Assembly: GCF_016745505.1 (NCBI RefSeq)
Contig: NZ_JAERUC010000204.1
Coordinates: 1-64,000, forward strand
Source of the DNA: Streptomyces silvae
GTDB taxonomy: Bacteria; Actinomycetota; Actinomycetes; Streptomycetales; Streptomycetaceae
Direction of reading: 5' to 3'
DNA length: 64,000 bases
The number at the start of each line of letters is the position of its first letter. The stretch's first letter is position 1. Below, piece by piece: positions 8,766 to 17,217 of the stretch. Both the position numbers and the translations under genes were made by a program. The notes beneath the pieces were generated by a model. It was not told the origin of the DNA. It saw nothing but the letters and a program-made list of their open reading frames with translations, and made no database searches.

Positions 8766-9196
8766 AGCCCCGGGGTGAACGGCGCTCCGGCCGGCTGCCG
8801 GAGCGGCGTCATCAGGTAGGGGCGCACGCTCTTGACGAGCATGGCCATCTCGTAGCCCAGGACGGCGGCATCCGCCTCGCGGCCCGCGAGGACGGCGAGA
8901 CAGGTGCCGGATCCGGCGGTGGAGACGAACAGGAGGGTCGAGTCGAGCTCGACCACGACCTGCCGTACGTCGCCGTTGTCACCGAACCGGGCACCGGCAC
9001 TCCGGCCGAGCGAGTACAGGCCGGCGGCGAGGGCCGCCATGTGGTCGGCGCTGTCGGCGTCCATGCCGTGCACGGATTTCACCAGGCCGTCCGCCGAGAG
9101 GAGGACGGCGCTGCGCGTGTAGGGCACGCGTTGGACCAGGCCGCTGAGCAGCCAGTCGAGGTCCGAGACCTGACCGGACGGCATTTCGGTCGTCAT
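8762..9196 (-). CDS. cvnB: Conservon roadblock/LC7 protein CvnB
   Basis: This 144-residue protein carries the roadblock/LC7 fold (LDWLLSGLVQRVPYTRSAVLLSADGLV, then a central helix and a beta sheet). Roadblock proteins of this class act as GTPase co-regulators, similar to MglB for MglA. The gene follows cvnA by six bases and overlaps cvnC by four, so the operon order A-B-C-D is that of the classic conservon. Confidence 0.92.
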   Translation of the reverse strand: MTTEMPSGQVSDLDWLLSGLVQRVPYTRSAVLLSADGLVKSVHGMDADSADHMAALAAGLYSLGRSAGARFGDNGDVRQVVVELDSTLLFVSTAGSGTCLAVLAGREADAAVLGYEMAMLVKSVRPYLMTPLRQPAGAPFTPGL

Positions 9197-9202
9197 GGTG
9201 AT

Positions 9203-11176
9203 CTACTCCTTGAACATGTTCTCGGTTCGTGGATCCGGTTCGGGCGTCTGCGGTCCCGGGTGCCCCGGGTCCACCCGCTCGGTACCGGCTGTCGCGGTGG
9301 TGGTGGAGCCGCGGAAGGGCAGCGGGGCGAGACCGTGGGACCGCTGCGGCCCTACGGTCACGGCGGGGCCGGGGGCGGCCGGCTCGGCTGCCTCCGGTGC
9401 GGCGTACGCGTCCGGTGTCTCCGGCTCTTCGGCGGTCTGCGCCTCGGCGAGGTCGACCCCGCGCCGGAAGGCGGCCATCAGTCCCGGGTCGTGCAGGGCG
9501 TTCTCGTCCTCGGCGCGCGGGACCGGTGCCTCCCTGAGCTGCGGGACCAGGTGCTCCTGGTTGCTGCGCCTCGGGAGCTGGGGGCGCTCGGGGCCGGCCT
9601 CGGCGGCCGGGGGCGCCTCGGCGGGGGCTCCGGTGTCCACGGCGGACCGGACGAACGCGACGGACCCGGCGGCCGGGGCGGGTTCGACCGAGGGGGCGGC
9701 TCCGGCCGGCGGCGCGGGCTCGGCGGCGGGGAGGGGCCGGGCGCCGGGCGGGGACGCGGCGAGGTTCGGGCGGTCGACCCGTTCGGCACGGAGCGGGAGC
9801 GGCGGGGCCTCGCCCTGGGGCAGGTCCTGCCGGCTCTGCTGGGGCGGCCGGTCCAGCCGCAGCGGGGCCCCGGGCGGTGTGCCGTGGGCTCCGGCCGGCG
9901 GGGCCGAGTCCGCTGTGGGGGTCGTCGTGGCATCGATGTCGATGCCCAGCAGGATCTCGGGCAGCACCAGGACGGCCTGGGTGCCCCCGTAGATGTTGCT
10001 CTGCAGCCGTACGGCGATGCCATGTCTGCGGGCCAGGGAGGCGACCACGAACAGGCCGATCCGCCCGTCCTGCAGCAGATGGGCGACGTTGACCTGGTCG
10101 GGGTCGGCGAGCAGGGTGTTCATGCGCTTCTGCTCGGGGCCGGGCATGCCGAGCCCCCGGTCCTCCACCTCCAGGGCGAGCCCGGCGGTGACGCGCTGCG
10201 CGCGCAGCAGGACCTGGGTGTGCGGGGCGGAGAACACCGTGGCGTTCTCGACGAGTTCGGCGAGGAGGTGGATCACGTCGGCGACCGCGTGTCCGCGCAG
10301 GGTGCCGTCGATCGGCGGGACCAGCTTGACCCGGGGGTACTGCTCGACCTCGGCGATCGCCGAGCGCAGCACCTCGGTCATGGTGACGGGGTTGCTCCAC
10401 TGCCTCCGCGAGACGGCGCCGCCGAGCACGGCGAGGTTCTCGGCGTGTCTGCGGATGCGGGTGGCGAGGTGGTCCACGTGGAAGAGGCCCTTGAGCAGAT
10501 CGGGGTCCTCGACCTCGTGCTCCAGCTCGTCGAGGATCTGGATCTCGCGGTGCACGAGGGATTGCAGCCGCCGCGCGAGGTTGACGAAGACCTCGACCTT
10601 CTGTTCGTTGCCGTTGCCACGGAACAGCTGCGAGGCCTGGACGACGGCCGCCACCGCGTCGTCCTGCGAACGGGCCATCTCCTGGGCGAGGAGTTCGAAG
10701 GCGTCGGCGTCGGCGTCGGTGGCGGGTGCGGGTGCGGGCGGCCGGGCAGGCAGGGGCTCGCCGTCGCGGAGCTGCTCCACGACGCGCTGGAGCTCGGCCC
10801 GGTGCTGTGCGCCGGTGCGCCGGAGCGCGAGCGTGCGGTCGTGCACCCCGGTGGCGACCCGGCCGGCGCCGAGGAAGGCCGCCGCCACGGCGGCCACGGC
10901 CAGGGCGCCGGATCCGCCGAGCGCCGCGAGGAGACTGCCGGACGGGCGCACCCCGGAGGACCGGATGGTGAAGATGACGGCCGCGGCTCCGCTGAGCAGG
11001 GCCGCCACGGTCGGCAGGAGGGCGGTACGCAGCAGCTGTGGTCGCAGTCGGCTGTCGGGGGCGGGCTGCGCGGCGCGCGGCCGGCTCGCGGCCGAGTGCG
11101 AACGGCCACCCGGACGGCCGTGCCGCCCGCCTTCGCGGCGTTCCGGTCGCGCGGTGGGTGCGCGAAGTTGAGACAT
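9203..11176 (-). CDS. cvnA: Conservon sensor histidine-kinase-like protein CvnA
   Basis: This 657-residue membrane protein has two transmembrane helices near residues 40-90 separated by a very short loop, so it has no substantial extracellular sensor. A coiled helical region contains LVHREIQILDELE. The HATPase domain has N box LAELVENATVFS, G1 VEDRGLGMP and G2 RIGLFVVASLARRHG. The last 200 residues are a proline/alanine-rich disordered tail ending in ENMFKE. Two adjacent ATG codons open the gene; the second (11176) has the better GAGG spacing. CvnA starts the conservon signalling complex and is often catalytically degenerate as a kinase. Confidence 0.9.
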   Translation of the reverse strand: MSQLRAPTARPERREGGRHGRPGGRSHSAASRPRAAQPAPDSRLRPQLLRTALLPTVAALLSGAAAVIFTIRSSGVRPSGSLLAALGGSGALAVAAVAAAFLGAGRVATGVHDRTLALRRTGAQHRAELQRVVEQLRDGEPLPARPPAPAPATDADADAFELLAQEMARSQDDAVAAVVQASQLFRGNGNEQKVEVFVNLARRLQSLVHREIQILDELEHEVEDPDLLKGLFHVDHLATRIRRHAENLAVLGGAVSRRQWSNPVTMTEVLRSAIAEVEQYPRVKLVPPIDGTLRGHAVADVIHLLAELVENATVFSAPHTQVLLRAQRVTAGLALEVEDRGLGMPGPEQKRMNTLLADPDQVNVAHLLQDGRIGLFVVASLARRHGIAVRLQSNIYGGTQAVLVLPEILLGIDIDATTTPTADSAPPAGAHGTPPGAPLRLDRPPQQSRQDLPQGEAPPLPLRAERVDRPNLAASPPGARPLPAAEPAPPAGAAPSVEPAPAAGSVAFVRSAVDTGAPAEAPPAAEAGPERPQLPRRSNQEHLVPQLREAPVPRAEDENALHDPGLMAAFRRGVDLAEAQTAEEPETPDAYAAPEAAEPAAPGPAVTVGPQRSHGLAPLPFRGSTTTATAGTERVDPGHPGPQTPEPDPRTENMFKE

Positions 11177-11610
11177 CATCGTCCTCGGTACGTGGGGCAC
11201 CAGGAATCGGCATTCGTGTGGTGACACCTACGGTGGTCGGTCAGGCCCGGGTCAACGGTTGGAGCAGGCCCGACCGATATGAGCCCACCGTTGATCACCG
11301 GACACACACGGTAGTCGTCAATCGCCCGTGCTCGGCGTGCAGTTGTCGAAGTTGCCCGCCAGGCGTCCCGCTCTGGTATGAGGCCTCGCACGGGCAGCCG
11401 AATCCGTTCGTAGCCAACTCCGTACGCATGTCCGGGTACGACTCACGTGCTCGAATCAGCCGGGCGGGACAGCGGCTCACGCGACGGCCGCGCGTACGGA
11501 GCGAAGGAGCGAAGGAGCGATCAAGGAGGAACGGCGAGCGGGGAGCACCGGACGTTCCGGTACTCCCCGCTCCTTCTCCTCCCGGCCGCCCCGTCACGGG
11601 GCGGCCGAGG
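11177..11610. other. Intergenic region upstream of the conservon
   Basis: No convincing gene is seen. Short open frames here lack ribosome sites and recognisable motifs. The left half must contain the conservon promoter, which I cannot pick out. The right half holds repeated GAGCGAAG units (11501-11520) and the terminator hairpin at 11537-11571. Confidence 0.5.
11537..11571. terminator. Hairpin terminator downstream of the ABC exporter
   Basis: AGCGGGGAG-c-ACCGG pairs with CCGGT-a-CTCCCCGCT around the five-base loop ACGTT. The stem is strong and has no U tract, the usual form in Streptomyces. It lies 40 bases beyond the stop of the minus-strand ABC exporter gene. Confidence 0.75.
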
Positions 11611-13407
11611 TCACCTCGGGTGTGCGGGCTGGAGCCCCGCGTACACGCCGTCCGTGCTCAGCAGCTCCTCGTGCGTCCCCACCTCGGCGATCCTGCCGCC
11701 CTCCATGGCCACGATGCGGTCGGCGCCCTGGATCGTGGAGAGCCGGTGGGCGACGACGAAGACGGTCCGGCCGTGCACGAGCCGGGTGAGGGCCTCCTGC
11801 ACCAGCGCCTCGGAACGGTTGTCGAGCGCGGAGGTCGCCTCGTCCAGGACCAGCACCCTCGGATCGCGGATCAGCGCCCTGGCGATGGCGAGGCGCTGCT
11901 TCTGACCGCCCGACAGTTGCGCGCCGCGCTCCCCGATGACCGTGTCCAGTCCGCGCGGCAGACCGTTCACGAATTCCAGGGCGTTGGCGTCCCGGAGAGC
12001 GCGCATCAGCGTCTCCTCGTCCGTGTCCCCCATCCCGTACGTGACGTTGTCGCGGATGCTGCCCTCGAAGAGGATCGACTCCTGGGGCACCACCGACAGG
12101 AAGCGCCGGTAGGTCCGCAGATCGAGTCCGGCCATGTCGGTGCCGTCGAGCAGGATGCGGCCCGAGGTGGGCCGGATGAACCCGATGAGCAGGTTGAGCA
12201 CCGTGGACTTGCCGGCTCCCGAGGCTCCGACGAGCGCGATGGTCTCGCCCGGGCGTGCGGAGAGGGTGAACCCGTCGACGGCCGGCTCCCCGTCCTCGTA
12301 CGCGAATCCGACGTCCTCGAAGTCGATGCGGCCGACGACCTTCTCGACCCGCGCCTTGCCGGAGTTGTTCTCCAGGTCGGGCGCCTGGAGCACCTCGCCC
12401 GCCGAACGCACCGACTCCAGGCCCTTGGTGAGGACGGGCGCCAGGCCCAGCAGGGTCGTCACGGAGCCGGTCAGCACGGTGAAGAAGGCGCTGAGCATCA
12501 CGACGTCCCCGGCGGTGATGGGCATCCAGCCGTGGTACGCGACGAGCGCCGAGCCCGAGAGGCACAGGACGCCGAGCGTGTTGAGGATGACCCAGGCCAG
12601 CGACCCGAAACGGCCGTTGATCATGTCGAGCCGCAGTCCTGCCGCGAAGACCTGGCGCAGCGATCCGTCGACCCGGCCGAGCGCGGTCCGCTCCAGGCCG
12701 TGGGCCCGGGTGATGGGGATCAGGGTGGTCATCTCCCCGACGCGGGAGGAGAGATGCTCGACCTCGCGGCGGAAGGACTCGTTGTGGCTGCGGAGCCGGC
12801 TGCGCAGCTTCATCACGAGGAAGCCGGCCGCGGGCACCACGACGAGGAAGAGGGGCAGGAACTCGGGCACCCGTACGCCGATGACGACCAGTCCGCCGAC
12901 CAGGGTGACGACGGCTCCGAGCCCCATGTCGGAGCTCTGCTGGACCATCTGTTCCACGGCTTCGACGTCACGGACCACCTTGGCCTGGAGGACGCTCGAA
13001 CTGACCCGCGCGTGGTAGCCGATGGAGAGCTGCTGCATACGGCGGCAGAGCGCCGACCGCAGGGTCTTGCCCATACGCCGGATGCTGCCGCCGAGGAACC
13101 TCACGTACACCTGGTGGAGCGGGTAGTTGATCACGAGGATGAACAGCAGGACGCCGGTGGACTTCCAGATCCCCGATTCGGGACCGTGCTGGACGACCAC
13201 GTCGAGGACGGTGGCGGTGATCAGCGGCAGCAGCCAGATGGGGCTGTGCTTCACGACGAAGATGACGACCGCCAGGGCCAGCCGGCCACGGTCGGGGCGG
13301 AAGAGATGGCCGAGGGTGCGGACCGGGTTCTCGCCGCGGTAGCGGTGATCCAGGTGGTCGAAGGGCGCCAGGGGTTCGGCGGAGAGCGGTGAAAGCGCTT
13401 TCTTCAT
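11611..13407 (-). CDS. ABC exporter, fused permease-ATPase (MsbA/MDR type half-transporter)
   Basis: The 598-residue protein has an N-terminal six-helix transmembrane domain (about 40-320). The nucleotide-binding domain has Walker A GASGAGKST, Q loop VVPQESILF, signature LSGGQKQRLAIARA, Walker B RVLVLDEATSALD and switch VVAHRLST. It would work as a homodimer or with a partner half-transporter encoded elsewhere, exporting lipids, peptides or drugs. The ATG at 13407 has only a weak ribosome site. The first codons contain the palindrome GAAAGCGCTTTC, which may be a second LacI-type operator. It has no operon partner. Confidence 0.9.
   Translation of the reverse strand: MKKALSPLSAEPLAPFDHLDHRYRGENPVRTLGHLFRPDRGRLALAVVIFVVKHSPIWLLPLITATVLDVVVQHGPESGIWKSTGVLLFILVINYPLHQVYVRFLGGSIRRMGKTLRSALCRRMQQLSIGYHARVSSSVLQAKVVRDVEAVEQMVQQSSDMGLGAVVTLVGGLVVIGVRVPEFLPLFLVVVPAAGFLVMKLRSRLRSHNESFRREVEHLSSRVGEMTTLIPITRAHGLERTALGRVDGSLRQVFAAGLRLDMINGRFGSLAWVILNTLGVLCLSGSALVAYHGWMPITAGDVVMLSAFFTVLTGSVTTLLGLAPVLTKGLESVRSAGEVLQAPDLENNSGKARVEKVVGRIDFEDVGFAYEDGEPAVDGFTLSARPGETIALVGASGAGKSTVLNLLIGFIRPTSGRILLDGTDMAGLDLRTYRRFLSVVPQESILFEGSIRDNVTYGMGDTDEETLMRALRDANALEFVNGLPRGLDTVIGERGAQLSGGQKQRLAIARALIRDPRVLVLDEATSALDNRSEALVQEALTRLVHGRTVFVVAHRLSTIQGADRIVAMEGGRIAEVGTHEELLSTDGVYAGLQPAHPR
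13390..13403. promoter_or_regulatory. Second GAAAGCGCTTTC palindrome, inside the first codons of the ABC exporter
   Basis: TGAAAGCGCTTTCT overlaps codons 2-6 of the exporter gene (Lys-Lys-Ala-Leu-Ser). It shares the 12-base core of the site at 288-301. A roadblock operator inside the start of a gene is possible, but codon choice alone could produce it, so confidence is low. Confidence 0.3.
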
Positions 13408-13517
13408 GGGTTCATCCCACCTGCTCCCGGCACCGCCGACAACCCCCGTTCCACGGGCAGAGACAATCCTTCGGGATCACGCTGCGTAATCCCTCGTCGA
13501 CCGGGTACCGGGCGTGA

Positions 13518-13841
13518 ATGTTCAGGTATAGGCGTGTACGAGTTCTGACCGTGCTGCTCAGCGGCTGGGTGGTGCTGACCGCCGTCGAGCGATGGGCGGA
13601 GCAGGCACCGTGGCCGGGTGCGGTGCGGGGCGGACTCCTTTGGGCGTGCGTGGTGGCCGGCGTCTGGTGGTTCGCCGAGTGGACCCAGTCGCCGCTGCGC
13701 ACCGCACGCGAGGCGGCGGAAGCCCGCGCGGCGGACGCGTCGCCCGGTCCGCAGGACGTGGCCCCGTACGAACATGAGGCAGGCGCCGACGACGAGCCCG
13801 CCGAAGGCCGCCGCGGCACCTCCACGGCGTCACGGCGCTGA
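13518..13841 (+). CDS. Small membrane protein of unknown function
   Basis: This predicted 107-residue protein has two hydrophobic segments (about residues 9-26 and 36-54, the second with LLWACVVAGVWWFAEW). A charged, probably cytoplasmic tail rich in Ala/Asp/Glu follows. GC bias by codon position fits coding in this frame, and a strong shared terminator follows the stop. I do not recognise the family. No clear ribosome site precedes the ATG. Confidence 0.55.
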   Translation: MFRYRRVRVLTVLLSGWVVLTAVERWAEQAPWPGAVRGGLLWACVVAGVWWFAEWTQSPLRTAREAAEARAADASPGPQDVAPYEHEAGADDEPAEGRRGTSTASRR

Positions 13842-13873
13842 CGTCCCACCGGCCGCCCGACGGCGGCGGCAGA

Positions 13874-13920
13874 CGGGAACGGCCCGTACGCACCTCGGCG
13901 GTGCGTACGGGCCGTTCCCG
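13874..13920. terminator. Bidirectional terminator hairpin
   Basis: A perfect 20-base stem (13874-13893 with 13901-13920) closes the loop CTCGGCG. It lies between two convergent genes, the small membrane protein and the SRPBCC protein, and would stop transcription from both sides. Confidence 0.9.
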
Positions 13921-13958
13921 TGCACGGGGCTCGATCACCCCGGTGTACGAAGCCGCGG

Positions 13959-14402
13959 TCACAGCCCGCGAGGGCCGTCGCCTGCCGCCGTGGTCTCGGC
14001 CAGCTTCTGGAACTCGCCCAGGTCGTAGTTGGCCAGGGCCGAGTCGAGGTTGGTCAGGGCGCCCAGGCGCTCCACGAATCCGCTGGGGTCGTACTCGATC
14101 TGCAGGGCGACCCGGCTGGAGGTGTCGTCGAGCCGGTGGAAGGTGACCACGCCCGCGTGGTGCACGCCCTCGATCGTCTTCCAGGCGATCCGGTCCTGCG
14201 GGACGACCTCGGTGAGCTCCGCGACGAAGCTCTTGTCGGCACCCGGCAGGGACAGCTGCCAGGAGAACCGGCGCTCGTCCATCGGATCCACGCGCCGCAC
14301 ATGGCTCAGGAACTTCGGCCACTGCGTCACATCGCTCCACAGAGCCCAGGTGACACTGACCGGCGCCTTGATGTCGACGGTCTCGACGAGGGAGGAGGAC
14401 AT
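13959..14402 (-). CDS. SRPBCC-family (polyketide cyclase / START-like) protein
   Basis: This 147-residue protein fits the SRPBCC fold. It opens with VETVDIKAPVSVTWALWSDVTQWPKF, the usual first strand and helices, followed by a curved beta sheet and a C-terminal helix. These proteins bind hydrophobic ligands or act as cyclases or dehydratases. The ATG at 14402 is chosen because AAGGGG precedes it by about nine bases. The 5' region holds a strong hairpin at 14439-14469. It is divergent from the ECF41-linked genes, which often neighbour such proteins. Confidence 0.82.
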   Translation of the reverse strand: MSSSLVETVDIKAPVSVTWALWSDVTQWPKFLSHVRRVDPMDERRFSWQLSLPGADKSFVAELTEVVPQDRIAWKTIEGVHHAGVVTFHRLDDTSSRVALQIEYDPSGFVERLGALTNLDSALANYDLGEFQKLAETTAAGDGPRGL

Positions 14403-14438
14403 GGAGAACAACCCCTTCTTTTCGCTCGGTTACGCCTT

Positions 14439-14469
14439 GCGCTGCCGACTACCCGATAGTCGGCAGCGC
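14439..14469. promoter_or_regulatory. Perfect 13-bp inverted repeat in the leader of the SRPBCC gene
   Basis: GCGCTGCCGACTA (14439-14451) and TAGTCGGCAGCGC (14457-14469) flank the loop CCCGA. The element lies 37 bases upstream of the SRPBCC start codon and 227 bases before the divergent oxidoreductase. It could be an operator for a dimeric regulator or an RNA hairpin in the leader. It follows no gene end on either strand, so a simple terminator is unlikely. Confidence 0.6.
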
Positions 14470-14695
14470 ACGCACGCCCCTCCGCGGGCATCGGTCACGC
14501 ACGGCGCGACGCCAGGCATCGCGTGCCGCCTCGGGAAGCCGCCCGCCGCCCGGCCGCCCGGCGGCTCGGGGCGGGCGGGCGGAGCGTGTGCGGTCGGAGG
14601 ACGGCCGTGTTTCAGTGGATCGGTGAACTGCTCGTACCGGTGAACCGTGACGGGGACGAGTCCGTCGTCGTCCTCCGAGGGAAGGACCAGCCATC

Positions 14696-15445
14696 ATGAG
14701 GATCGCGGTGATCGGCGGCACAGGGCTGATCGGGTCGAAGGTCGTCGCGGAGTTGGACGCCGACGGACACGAGGCGGTGCCCCACTCGAAGTCGACCGGC
14801 GTGGACATCATCACCGGCGAGGGCCTGGAGGCCGCGGTGGCCGGTGTCGACGTCATCGTGGACCTGACCAACTCTCCGACCTTCGACGAGGCCTCACCCG
14901 CCTTCTTCCAGCAGTCGATGGACAACCTGGTGAACGCCGGACGGAAGGCGGGGGTGGGGCACTTCGTCGTCCTGTCCATCGTCGGCGTGGACCAGGTGCC
15001 CGAGCTGGACTACTACCGCGCCAAGGTTCTCCAGGAGCAGATCCTCGCCGCGGGGCCGATCCCGTACTCCATCGTCCGTGCCACACAGTTCATGGAGTTC
15101 ATCGACTCCGTCCTGAGCTGGACCACCGACGGTGACACCGTGCGGCTCCCCGCCACCCCGATCCAGCCCATCTCCGCCCAGGACGTCGCCGACGCGGTGG
15201 CCGAAGTCGCGGTGGGGCCTCCCCTCCAGGGGATCCACAACATCGCGGGCCCCGAGGTCTTCCCGCTGGACGAACTCGGCAGGATCACGCTCGCGGCCGG
15301 CTCCGACCGCCGTACGGTCGTCACGGACGACACCGCCGGCATGTTCGCCGTGGTGCGCGGAGACGCCCTCACCGGCAAGGACGACGCCTCGCTCGCCCCC
15401 ACCCGGTACGCGGACTGGCTGGCGGCACACCAGGACACCGCCTGA
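14696..15445 (+). CDS. NAD(P)-binding oxidoreductase (atypical SDR, NmrA-like)
   Basis: This 249-residue protein starts with a Rossmann motif MRIAVIGGTGLIGSKV. It contains VDVIVDLTNSP and a SIVRATQFMEF segment typical of NmrA/YwnB-like atypical short-chain dehydrogenases, which bind NAD(P)H and reduce quinones or sense redox state. It precedes a carboxymuconolactone decarboxylase and an ECF41 sigma factor. Oxidoreductases, epimerases and CMD proteins are the known genomic partners of ECF41, so it probably belongs to that regulon. Confidence 0.87.
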   Translation: MRIAVIGGTGLIGSKVVAELDADGHEAVPHSKSTGVDIITGEGLEAAVAGVDVIVDLTNSPTFDEASPAFFQQSMDNLVNAGRKAGVGHFVVLSIVGVDQVPELDYYRAKVLQEQILAAGPIPYSIVRATQFMEFIDSVLSWTTDGDTVRLPATPIQPISAQDVADAVAEVAVGPPLQGIHNIAGPEVFPLDELGRITLAAGSDRRTVVTDDTAGMFAVVRGDALTGKDDASLAPTRYADWLAAHQDTA

Positions 15446-15536
15446 CGCGCGGCGCGCCGCTTCCGTGCCTCGCCACGGCGCCGGACCGCCGTGCCCCCGG
15501 GCCGCCCGGCCGAGACGCACGTCACACCGCCCGCCC

Positions 15537-15563
15537 TGTCACATATCACCGGTCTTCCCGGTC
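15537..15563 (+). promoter_or_regulatory. Putative ECF41-type promoter of the CMD gene
   Basis: TGTCACA (15537-15543) is the published -35 signature of ECF41 sigma factors. CGGTC follows at 15559-15563, close to the expected CGTC -10 element at about 16 bases. The site ends 36 bases before the GTG of the AhpD-like gene, and the ECF41 sigma gene lies 0.7 kb downstream. The one-base departure in the -10 means it needs experimental mapping. Confidence 0.6.
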
Positions 15564-15599
15564 AGCAGTGTGTAACCGCAACACGGCTAGGAGACCATC

Positions 15600-16073
15600 G
15601 TGGAATCACGTCTCAACTACTTCGGCCACCCCCTCGCGGGCAAGGTCCTGAAGCACCTCAACTCGGCGAACAAAGCGGTGGCGGACTCGACCCTTCCGCC
15701 CGTGGTCCAGGAACTGGTGAAGATTCGCGCCAGCCAGATCAACGGCTGCGGGTTCTGCACCGACATGCACACCAAGGACGCCGCGAAGGCCGGGGAGACC
15801 GCACAGCGTCTCAACCTGGTGGCGGCCTGGCGTGAGGCCAAGGTGTTCACCGAGGCGGAGCGAGCCGCCCTGGAGCTCGCGGAGCAGGGCACCCGCATCG
15901 CCGACGCGGCGGGTGGCGTCACCGACGCGGCCTGGGAGGAGGCGGCCGAGCACTTCGACGAGGAGCAGCTGATCGCGCTGGTCTCCCTCATCGCCGTCAT
16001 CAACGCCTACAACCGCGTCAACGTCATCAATCAGCAGCCGGCCGGGGACTACCAGCCCGGTCAGTTCGGCTGA
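15600..16073 (+). CDS. Carboxymuconolactone decarboxylase family protein (AhpD-like)
   Basis: This 157-residue alpha-helical protein has the AhpD-type CXXC-containing motif: INGCGFCTDMHTKDA with Cys50, Cys53 and His57. This dithiol couples to peroxidase or other redox chemistry; true decarboxylase activity is unlikely. The GTG start follows AGGAG. An ECF41-type promoter lies upstream, and a 16-base-pair terminator hairpin follows the stop, so it is a monocistronic target of the adjacent sigma factor. Confidence 0.9.
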   Translation: MESRLNYFGHPLAGKVLKHLNSANKAVADSTLPPVVQELVKIRASQINGCGFCTDMHTKDAAKAGETAQRLNLVAAWREAKVFTEAERAALELAEQGTRIADAAGGVTDAAWEEAAEHFDEEQLIALVSLIAVINAYNRVNVINQQPAGDYQPGQFG

Positions 16074-16091
16074 CCCGCTGCCCGGACTCCA

Positions 16092-16137
16092 CCAGGTGCG
16101 GTCCGCCTCGCCATCCATGGCGGCGGACCGCACCTGG
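16092..16137. terminator. Terminator hairpin after the CMD gene
   Basis: CCAGGTGCGGTCCGCC (16092-16107) pairs perfectly with GGCGGACCGCACCTGG (16122-16137) around a 14-base loop. It lies 19 bases beyond the stop codon and separates the CMD gene from the sigma factor gene. Confidence 0.88.
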
Positions 16138-16296
16138 GCCGGGGACGGCCCGCCGGCGGAGTACGGCCACACCCCGGCGCCCGCGCGATCAGCGGGCGCC
16201 GCCCCCATGCTTCCGGCCCGGTGGGCGCCCGGTCCGAGGGCCGGGCGACCTGCCGGGGCGGCTTGTAGCATGGTGATCCGGAGCGGGAGGACCCCT

Positions 16297-17199
16297 ATGG
16301 GCGCGGTGGACGACGCGGACCCCCTCGGCCTCGAGCGGGCGACGAGGGACTTCACGGAGGCGCGTCCTCAGCTCTTCGGCATCGCGTACCGCATCCTCGG
16401 CAGTGCGGCGGAGGCCGAGGACATCGTCCAGGAGACATGGCTGCGGTGGCAGAAGGCGGACCGCACCGGCATCCGTGAACCGGCGGCGTTCCTGACGACG
16501 GTCGCCACGCGCCTCGCGATCAACCTCGCCCGTTCCGCCCGGGTCCGCCGTGAGTCCTACCTCGGGCCCTGGCTCCCCGAGCCGGTCGACACGAGCGCGG
16601 ATCCGCAGCTGGGCGCGGAGCGGGCGGAGGCGCTCGATCTGGCCGTCCTGTTCCTGCTGGAGAAGCTGAACCCGGTCGAGCGCGCCGCGTACGTCCTGCG
16701 GGAAGCCTTCGACTATCCGTACGGGCGGATCGCGGACATCCTGGAGACGAGTGAGGCCAACACCCGCCAACTGGTGAGCCGGGCACGGAAACACCTGGCC
16801 GCGGAGCGCAGGGAGCCGGTCAGCTCCGACGCCCACCGGCGGCTGCTGGAGGTGTTCCTCGCGGCGGCGCGGACGGGCAGCCTGTCGGTGCTCGAGGACG
16901 TGCTCACCGCGGACGTCGTCAGCCACTCCGACGGCGGAGGGGTGCGCGGCGCGTCCAGGATTCCGGTCATCGGGCGTACGCATGTGTCCAAGTACCTCGC
17001 GGCCTTCGCCCCGCGCTTCTGGCCCGAGGCGGAGATCCGCCGGGTCGAGGCGAACGGCAGGCCGGCCGTCCTCGTCTCGGCCGGCGGCGAAGCCGTGGCG
17101 CTGCTGTCGGTCGACGCGTCGGCCCGGGGCATCGAGCACATCATGTGGGTGATGAATCCCGCCAAGCTCGCTCCGTACGTGGATTCACTGGACAAGTGA
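16297..17199 (+). CDS. ECF41-type sigma factor (SigJ-like) with SnoaL-like C-terminal domain
   Basis: This 300-residue protein has sigma region 2 (FGIAYRILGSAAEAEDIVQETWLRW), sigma region 4 (LNPVERAAYVLREAFDYPYGRIADILETSEANTRQLVSRARKHL) and a fused SnoaL_2-like domain of about 110 residues ending HIMWVMNPAKLAPY. ECF41 proteins have no separate anti-sigma factor; the C-terminal domain controls activity. The ATG at 16297 follows GGGAGG. The AhpD-like gene and the oxidoreductase just upstream are its classical partners. Confidence 0.92.
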   Translation: MGAVDDADPLGLERATRDFTEARPQLFGIAYRILGSAAEAEDIVQETWLRWQKADRTGIREPAAFLTTVATRLAINLARSARVRRESYLGPWLPEPVDTSADPQLGAERAEALDLAVLFLLEKLNPVERAAYVLREAFDYPYGRIADILETSEANTRQLVSRARKHLAAERREPVSSDAHRRLLEVFLAAARTGSLSVLEDVLTADVVSHSDGGGVRGASRIPVIGRTHVSKYLAAFAPRFWPEAEIRRVEANGRPAVLVSAGGEAVALLSVDASARGIEHIMWVMNPAKLAPYVDSLDK

Positions 17200-17217
17200 G
17201 CGGCACGGCCGCCCTGT

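Noticed and set aside
8979-11213. Open frame of 744 codons on the minus strand overlapping CvnA in another frame
   Set aside because: It is an Arg/Pro/Gly-rich shadow; CvnA has the ATPase motifs in the other frame.
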